Positions 6,303 through 9,845 of a stretch of 9,845 nucleotides of DNA are shown piece after piece. The stretch covers positions 1 through 9,845 of the forward strand of contig JAUYKX010000203.1 in assembly GCA_030699055.1 (NCBI GenBank), in the 5' to 3' direction. Each line of letters opens with the position of its first letter. Position 1 is the stretch's first letter. Origin of the DNA: Candidatus Nanopelagicales bacterium (lineage in GTDB: Bacteria; Actinomycetota; Actinomycetes; S36-B12; UBA10799). The position numbers were made by a program, and so were the translations under genes. The notes beneath the pieces were generated by a model. That model was not told the DNA's origin, made no database searches, and saw nothing but the letters and a program-made list of their open reading frames with translations.

Positions 6303-7730
6303 TTACTTCCCGAGCGCACCCGCCGCGTCGGCGATGAACTGGCAGCCATTGAATTGGCCCGAGGTGGTGGTCCAGCCCAACCGAACGATCACCGCTCGCT
6401 TGGACGGAATCATCGCCACGACCTGTCCCCAGTGGCCCTCCATCATCAGGGTGTCCTCCGGCAGGCCCGGCGTGCCCTTGCACTCGCCCCCGACCGGGTT
6501 GGCCGGGATCCAGGTCTGGGCTCCGTAGCCGGCACCGTCGCCCTCCGGAAGGCCGGGAGTCGCGGCAAGACGCAGCCACTCGGCGGGTAACACCTGCTCA
6601 CCCTTCCACCGTCCGTCATCGAGCATCACCTGGCCTAACCGCGCCCAGTCCGCGACGCCGGCCCACAGATAAGAGGAGCCGACCCAAGTGCCGAAGGTGT
6701 CGGTCTCCAGCGTCGCGGAGTCGGCCCCGATCTTGTCGAACAGTTCCCGGTACGGATAGGACCAGTACTCGCGGTTGTCGGCGAACTGACCCTGGGCCAC
6801 CTGCGCCAAAATGTTCGCCACGGCACTCGAGTATTCGAAGTACGTCCCTGGCGGATGAACGAGCTTGTGGTTGGCCGCCCAACCCGCCATGTTGGGCTCG
6901 CCATTGAGCATCTGGACTACCGGATCCCAGGGCTCGTAACCCTCAGGAAGATCGAGTCCGGCTTTCATGTACATCAGATCGGCGATGGTGATCTTCGCGC
7001 GGTCGTCCTTGCGCCATTCGGCAACCCATTCCGGAGCCCTCCCGGGCGGGAAGGCATCGACCACCGGCGTTTTGACCTCCAGGCCCATTTCCTGGAACTT
7101 CTTGAAGGCGAGCATCCCCGCGACGGTCTTGGTCATCGACCACCCGTGGAGGGCCGTGCCTTCGGGGAATCCGGCGGCCTCTTTGCGGGCCAGTAGCTTG
7201 CCGTCCTGAACGATGGCGACCCCGCGGGCGTTGGCGGCGTTTGGATCCCCGGCTCCGACGAAGGCCTGTTCAACCACTTGTTGAAGACGCTCGGCGTTGA
7301 CCCCGGCCGGCCATTGGTTCTGGGCCAAAGCCGCGTCACCTTGGGGCCAAGGGGCGGGGTTTGGCGGCGGGGGCACGTACGGTTGGGCGGCCGGATCCGG
7401 GGGCTCGTCCAATACGCAACCGCGGTCGGGCAGCAGGGAGGCCCGGCGCTCGAACATCCCGAGGAACTTGCCGGTCACCGACTTCTCTTGTTGATTCACG
7501 TTCGTGGAAATGGCCTTGAACGCGGGGCTGGCGGGCAGTACGTCCTCGGCGAAAACGTCCTGGCCGTTGTCCCGGCCAGCCACGAACGTGGCTGAGCAAA
7601 CGGCCTTCGCCGCCATGCCCGCACCGTTGCTCGGAATGTTGTAGTAGAGCAGCAACCCGACGGCCACCACGAACAGCAGCACGATCACCGAAACGATGGT
7701 GAGAATTGTGCGCTTGAGCCATTTCGGCAT
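6303..7730 (-). CDS. Membrane-anchored serine hydrolase, beta-lactamase/PBP family (class C-like)
   Basis: A 475-residue protein with a basic start (MPKWLKR), one N-terminal membrane helix (about 9-30) and an outside catalytic domain of the class C beta-lactamase/esterase family (COG1680). The nucleophile motif SMTK is at 198-201, the second motif YSS (normally YxN) at 300-302, and the HxG motif HWG at 433-435 replaces KTG. This pattern is common in esterases, amidases and peptidases of this family, for example NylB-like enzymes, so drug resistance should not be assumed. Four cysteines (45, 105, 417, 463) could form two disulfides linking the N-terminal region to the core. A Pro-rich stretch lies at 109-129. 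ATG 7730 has AGGTGGG just upstream; ATG 7790 would add 20 polar residues. No terminator can fit between this stop and the exonuclease stop. Confidence 0.92.
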   Translation of the reverse strand: MPKWLKRTILTIVSVIVLLFVVAVGLLLYYNIPSNGAGMAAKAVCSATFVAGRDNGQDVFAEDVLPASPAFKAISTNVNQQEKSVTGKFLGMFERRASLLPDRGCVLDEPPDPAAQPYVPPPPNPAPWPQGDAALAQNQWPAGVNAERLQQVVEQAFVGAGDPNAANARGVAIVQDGKLLARKEAAGFPEGTALHGWSMTKTVAGMLAFKKFQEMGLEVKTPVVDAFPPGRAPEWVAEWRKDDRAKITIADLMYMKAGLDLPEGYEPWDPVVQMLNGEPNMAGWAANHKLVHPPGTYFEYSSAVANILAQVAQGQFADNREYWSYPYRELFDKIGADSATLETDTFGTWVGSSYLWAGVADWARLGQVMLDDGRWKGEQVLPAEWLRLAATPGLPEGDGAGYGAQTWIPANPVGGECKGTPGLPEDTLMMEGHWGQVVAMIPSKRAVIVRLGWTTTSGQFNGCQFIADAAGALGK

Positions 7731-7899
7731 GTGCCCACCTGCCTTGTTTCGCTCGTCGGAAGTCGCTGGTCGCTGGTTTCGGAAAGCCATTCACCCGCAG
7801 GCCCGATCCTGGCGCAACTCGCCGGCGGATGCGTGGGTGTTTCACTCGGTCGGGTTTGGTGGGAGGCCGGTCGGGTTCGGGTTCGGGTATCAAGGGATT

Positions 7900-8223
7900 G
7901 TGAACGGTACGCGGCAACCATGGCGACCAGAACGCGCAGCAGGACAATGCGCGGTATGCCACGCGCCCGTATCCCCGGATCGGGCGCCGACCGATGTGTG
8001 CGATGTCTGCTACCGGCAAACCCGGTGCGCTGAAGGTCGCCTGATCGCCGGTTTCAACGAAGGTTTGTCGGGTGGATTCGTCGCCCTGCATGTCGACGAA
8101 CGGGGCAAGACTCTGGACATGTGTCGGGAGGTTTCCGACTCGGGCGTGTGCTGGATCGGCGACACCAGCTGCGCCATTGGCGAACGCCGTCTCGGCGGCG
8201 TCTTCGTGCGCGCTGGTTCGTGA
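7900..8223 (+). CDS. Small cysteine-rich protein with probable zinc ribbon, hypothetical
   Basis: A 107-residue ORF that I do not recognise by family. It contains C17-x2-C20 and C34-x2-C37, the layout of a four-cysteine zinc ribbon (QCAVCHAP...DVCDVCYRQ). Four more cysteines follow at 43, 75, 84 and 91 in a compact Gly-rich domain (GFNEGLSGGFVALHV, then IGDTSCAIGERRLGG). Third codon positions are mostly G or C, as in the neighbouring genes, which supports coding. No signal peptide or membrane helix is seen, so it is probably cytoplasmic. The GTG at 7900 is the best start I can see, but AAGGG before it is too close for a good ribosome-binding site, and GTG 7837 is an in-frame alternative. It is divergent from the hydrolase gene, with about 170 bp between them. 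Long antisense frames cross it but show no domain. Confidence 0.5.
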   Translation: MNGTRQPWRPERAAGQCAVCHAPVSPDRAPTDVCDVCYRQTRCAEGRLIAGFNEGLSGGFVALHVDERGKTLDMCREVSDSGVCWIGDTSCAIGERRLGGVFVRAGS

Positions 8224-8252
8224 CGGGTCGGGGTTTGCGGCGCGGGAGCCAC

Positions 8253-8276
8253 CTGGATACCGAGTTGGATACCGAG
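8253..8276. repeat. 12-bp tandem repeat, two copies
   Basis: YTGGATACCGAG occurs twice head to tail (8253-8264 and 8265-8276), differing only in the first base. It lies 30 nt after the small zinc-ribbon gene, in non-coding sequence. Its role is unknown; it could be a slippage duplication or a pair of protein-binding half-sites. Confidence 0.8.
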
Positions 8277-8303
8277 CCGCCAGGCAGCAACTCCGCCGTT
8301 GTC

Positions 8304-8348
8304 GATCTAGGCATTTTGTAAAGTTGGATCTAGGCATTTTGTAGAGTT
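8304..8348. repeat. AT-rich 22-bp tandem direct repeat, 23-bp period (possible operator)
   Basis: Two copies of a 22-bp unit beginning GATCTAGGCATTTTGTA lie at 8304-8325 and 8327-8348, with one mismatch (AAGTT versus GAGTT ending) and one base between them. The repeat is much richer in A/T than its surroundings. A shortened third copy of the core AGGCATTTTG is at 8533-8542. The second copy ends 2 nt before a GTG that opens the relic at 8351. A promoter-operator for that lost gene is therefore plausible but not proven. Confidence 0.85.
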
Positions 8349-8350
8349 TC

Positions 8351-8533
8351 GTGGTCTCGCTGCGTCCAGCCAGCTGGGGCGCGTTCGAGGTGAAGCTCAA
8401 TCCTTCAGGCCGGGCAGGTTATTCCGCTGAGCACCCTTGGACCCTGACGCGTCCCTCAAGTCTCAGGCGACAGCCGACCGGTTGGCCCATTTCGCCTGGG
8501 TTCCGGGTGGTGACGGTGGGAGCATTCACCTGA
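8351..8533 (+). pseudogene. Relic resembling the C-terminus of a DUF4143/COG1373-type ATPase
   Basis: A 60-codon frame starting at GTG 8351 and ending TGA 8531-8533. The piece SWGAFEVKLNPSG (residues 8-20) resembles the WGA(F/I)EVKLG motif near the C-terminus of DUF4143-containing AAA+ proteins (COG1373). The last residues, FRVVTVGAFT, resemble the VVPxGAL tail that ends those proteins. The 44 residues between motif and stop roughly fit the family. The N-terminal AAA+ domain, with its Walker motifs, is absent. The middle (about 21-48) is not recognisable in this frame; another frame (QATADRLAHFA) looks better there, which suggests frameshifts. I infer a gene that lost its body by deletion and kept its start region and tail. 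This rests on remembered family motifs, not on a search. Confidence 0.4.
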
Positions 8534-8542
8534 GGCATTTTG
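8533..8542. repeat. Third copy of the AGGCATTTTG core
   Basis: The 10-bp core of the 8304-8348 repeats recurs here, overlapping the stop codon of the DUF4143-like relic. In a GC-rich setting this AT-rich match within about 200 bp is unlikely to be chance. It may mark a duplicated operator or the edge of a rearrangement. Confidence 0.55.
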
Positions 8543-8600
8543 ATCACGCTCGGGCTTGAAGTTTGACCCCGAACAGAAGTTTGGACGCGAGGTGAGCGCG

Positions 8601-9428
8601 ATGTCGTCACCCGGCTGGTATCCAGACCCAGCAATGCCCGGACGGCAGCGATGGTGGGACGGCCGGGTGTGGACCGATGCGACTCAGCCCGCTCCGGGTT
8701 TGCCTCCGACGCCGGCCCCAGGCATCCCGCCACAGCCGTACGCGGTGCCACCACCGGTAGTCGATCCGGCAAGAGACCTGGCCCAAGAGGCCAAGTTCGC
8801 AAAGATGGCGTCGGCTGCCCTGATCGCCGGTGCGGCGTGCTACGTCGTGATCTTCGTCTTGAGTGCGTTCTTGATGTCGGCCTACGCCCGGTTCCTAAGC
8901 GAGATATTCGCCGACGATTTCAGCAGGCGCAGGTATTTTCAGGCCCCGGAGCCGCCGGACTCCGTGTTCTACCTGAGCACGGTGATCAACCTGGTGGACT
9001 TGGTGTTGCTCGCTGTCGGCGTCATTTTCCTGATCTGGTTCTACAACGCGGCTTTGGTCGCACAACGCGCTCGCCTGCCCGCCCGGCGAAGCCCGGTCTG
9101 GTCTGTTGTTGGGTTCATCATTCCGATCGTTAACCTCTGGTTCCCCTACCGATCGGCTGTGGACATGTTTCCGGCGAATCACCCTGGACGGCGGCTGGTC
9201 AAACGCTGGTGGGCGCTGTGGATCGGCATGGGTGTAGTGGGATTGATCATGTATGCGTGTGCGTTCTTCTCGGTCATCGCCGCTGTGGCTATGGCGTTGG
9301 TCGGTGGGGCGCTCGCGATTCTGGCCGCGATTGCGGCCCGCGCCATGATCGCCGAAATCGGTCGGGTCCACGCCGACCTCATTCCAACCGGCAGCCCCGA
9401 ACCGCCTTCCGCGCTCCCGTCCAGCTGA
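8601..9428 (+). CDS. DUF2510 / DUF4328 membrane protein
   Basis: A 275-residue membrane protein of unknown function with an architecture common in actinobacteria. Residues 2-28 form the short Trp-rich DUF2510 domain (GWYPDP...RWWDGRVWTDAT). A Pro-rich linker covers 30-54. The rest resembles DUF4328, with hydrophobic segments at about 70-93, 122-147, 165-182, 204-222 and 224-247, and the characteristic IWFYNAAL and FIIPIVNLWFPYRSAVDMF stretches. The ATG at 8601 is chosen because GAGGTGAG (8589-8596) precedes it at good spacing and DUF2510 normally lies at the extreme N-terminus; upstream in-frame codons (from TTG 8556) add nothing conserved. The gene appears intact, although its stop lies directly against an IS3 relic in the same frame, so its last residues could have been altered by that insertion. 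Confidence 0.9.
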   Translation: MSSPGWYPDPAMPGRQRWWDGRVWTDATQPAPGLPPTPAPGIPPQPYAVPPPVVDPARDLAQEAKFAKMASAALIAGAACYVVIFVLSAFLMSAYARFLSEIFADDFSRRRYFQAPEPPDSVFYLSTVINLVDLVLLAVGVIFLIWFYNAALVAQRARLPARRSPVWSVVGFIIPIVNLWFPYRSAVDMFPANHPGRRLVKRWWALWIGMGVVGLIMYACAFFSVIAAVAMALVGGALAILAAIAARAMIAEIGRVHADLIPTGSPEPPSALPSS

Positions 9429-9640
9429 ATCGCCGCCAAACAGCTCAAGGATCTGGAGGAAGAGAACGTGCGGTTGAAGAAGATCGTCGCCGATCGGGCG
9501 CGGGCATCTAGACGTTCCAAGTGGTGGCTTCGGGAAAATTCTGACCCCGGCCCGCAAACGAGTTCGCCGTCGGTGGCGTGAGGAAGGACTGCGGGTGCCG
9601 ACCGTTTCCGGCAAGAAACCGCGCCAGGGTGACCTAACCG
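9429..9640 (+). pseudogene. Remnant of an IS3-family insertion sequence (orfA tail plus pieces of orfB)
   Basis: Directly after the DUF2510 gene stop, codons from 9429 read IAAKQLKDLEEENVRLKKIV. This matches the leucine-zipper end of IS3-family OrfA, usually LKxLExENxRLKKIVA. About 70 bp later, in another frame (from about 9535), LTPARKR resembles an early part of OrfB. It joins without a gap to VRRRWREEGLRVPTVSGKKP, which resembles the later RxxRLWREEGLRVPxxxxKR segment just before the catalytic core. The DDE catalytic domain is missing. This is therefore a scar with at least two deletions, not an active element. No clear terminal inverted repeats or target duplication were found, so the limits are approximate. 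Confidence 0.72.
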
Positions 9641-9662
9641 CCGCTGCCGGTCTACTTGGAAT

Positions 9663-9680
9663 GTGACATAAATCGTGACA
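9663..9680. promoter_or_regulatory. GTGACA direct repeats, possible operator/promoter of the AbiEi-type gene
   Basis: GTGACA occurs at 9663-9668 and 9675-9680, a 12-bp spacing, in an AT-rich stretch (ACATAAAT, CTATTCAAG) that ends right at the ATG at 9691. AbiE-type antitoxins are known to repress their own promoters by binding repeats upstream. No convincing -35/-10 pair with standard spacing was found, and no ribosome-binding site, so a leaderless transcript is possible. Confidence 0.4.
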
Positions 9681-9690
9681 CTATTCAAGT

Positions 9691-9843
9691 ATGAAAGCCA
9701 CTGACGGACTGCATGCGCTCGCGGTGCTGACGGCCTATCAGTGGGGAATGGTGACCTCGGCTCAGGCCGAAATGGTCGGAGTTTGCCGGATAGATCTTTC
9801 CCGACTCGCTAAGCCTGAATCCGTGGAGCGTTTCGGGTTGTGA
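9691..9843 (+). CDS. AbiEi-type antitoxin N-terminal domain, 50 codons, truncated or broken
   Basis: A 50-residue frame resembling the N-terminal winged-helix domain of type IV AbiEi-family antitoxins. LTAYQWGMVTSAQAEMVGV (residues 13-31), then RIDLSRLA and VERFG, follow the family pattern of QWGLVT-AQA-GVSRxxLxRLA-xLERxxHGVYR. In the intact family the protein runs on well past this point, with the HGVYR strand and a larger C-terminal domain. Here a TGA (9841-9843) follows VERFGL, two bases before the window ends. It is therefore either a nonsense or frameshift relic, or a fragment left by the rearrangement that also broke the adjacent IS3 element. The partner toxin (AbiEii nucleotidyltransferase), normally downstream, lies outside the window and cannot be judged. 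If it is active and unguarded, the break would matter. Confidence 0.55.
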   Translation: MKATDGLHALAVLTAYQWGMVTSAQAEMVGVCRIDLSRLAKPESVERFGL

Positions 9844-9845
9844 TC

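Noticed and set aside
6303..7730. Antibiotic-resistance beta-lactamase
   Set aside because: The SMTK, YSS and HWG pattern with a membrane anchor is typical of the broad esterase/peptidase group; nothing specific to drug resistance is visible.
7849..7895. GGGTTC-rich short repeats before the zinc-ribbon gene
   Set aside because: Simple low-complexity runs in GC-rich DNA with no symmetry; not enough to call an operator.
8304..8348. CRISPR array
   Set aside because: Only two full units with a single base between them and no spacers; no cas genes in the window.
7336..8400. Long minus-strand open frame (354 codons) across the start of the hydrolase gene and the zinc-ribbon gene
   Set aside because: It overlaps the well-supported hydrolase N-terminus in another frame, is Arg/Pro-rich low complexity and shows no domain; such frames are common in GC-rich DNA.

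Overview
The window is GC-rich and carries dense genes with strongly G/C-biased third codon positions. It encodes actinobacterial-type proteins: a DUF2510/DUF4328 membrane protein, an FMN-binding protein plus ApbE, and the start of an AbiEi-type antitoxin. This suggests a chromosome segment of an Actinomycetota species. The Propionibacteriales are a guess from overall style only. No rRNA, tRNA, CRISPR array or replication origin is visible.

Left part (1-2837, + strand): the window opens inside an FtsX/MacB-type ABC permease gene. Its ATPase follows directly, and a NiCoT-family nickel/cobalt permease starts 5 nt after the ATPase stop. A cysteine-rich lipoprotein of unknown function follows. 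The tight spacing suggests that export of an unknown substrate and Ni/Co uptake are co-expressed.

Centre (2935-6302, + strand): three genes form a compact flavin-based electron-transfer module. They are a two-haem ferric-reductase-like membrane protein fused to an FAD/NAD(P)H reductase, a membrane-anchored FMN-binding protein with a flavinylation motif (SGATYT), and ApbE, which would attach the FMN. Electrons would pass from cytosolic NAD(P)H via FAD and two haems to covalently bound FMN outside the membrane; the final acceptor is unknown. A DEDDh (DnaQ-like) exonuclease follows 25 nt later.

Right-centre (6303-8223): a membrane-anchored serine hydrolase of the beta-lactamase/PBP family lies on the minus strand, its stop codon abutting the exonuclease stop. 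A probable small zinc-ribbon protein with eight cysteines is divergent from it.

Right end (8224-9845) is an accessory, decaying zone. It holds a 12-bp tandem repeat, a 23-bp-period AT-rich tandem repeat, and a relic resembling the C-terminus of a DUF4143/COG1373 ATPase. After these come the intact DUF2510/DUF4328 gene, an internally deleted IS3-family transposase scar, and the first 50 codons of an AbiEi-type antitoxin. That antitoxin is preceded by GTGACA direct repeats and ends in a stop codon at the window edge. The flavin module is the best functional story. The layered relics at the right end are the most unusual structure.
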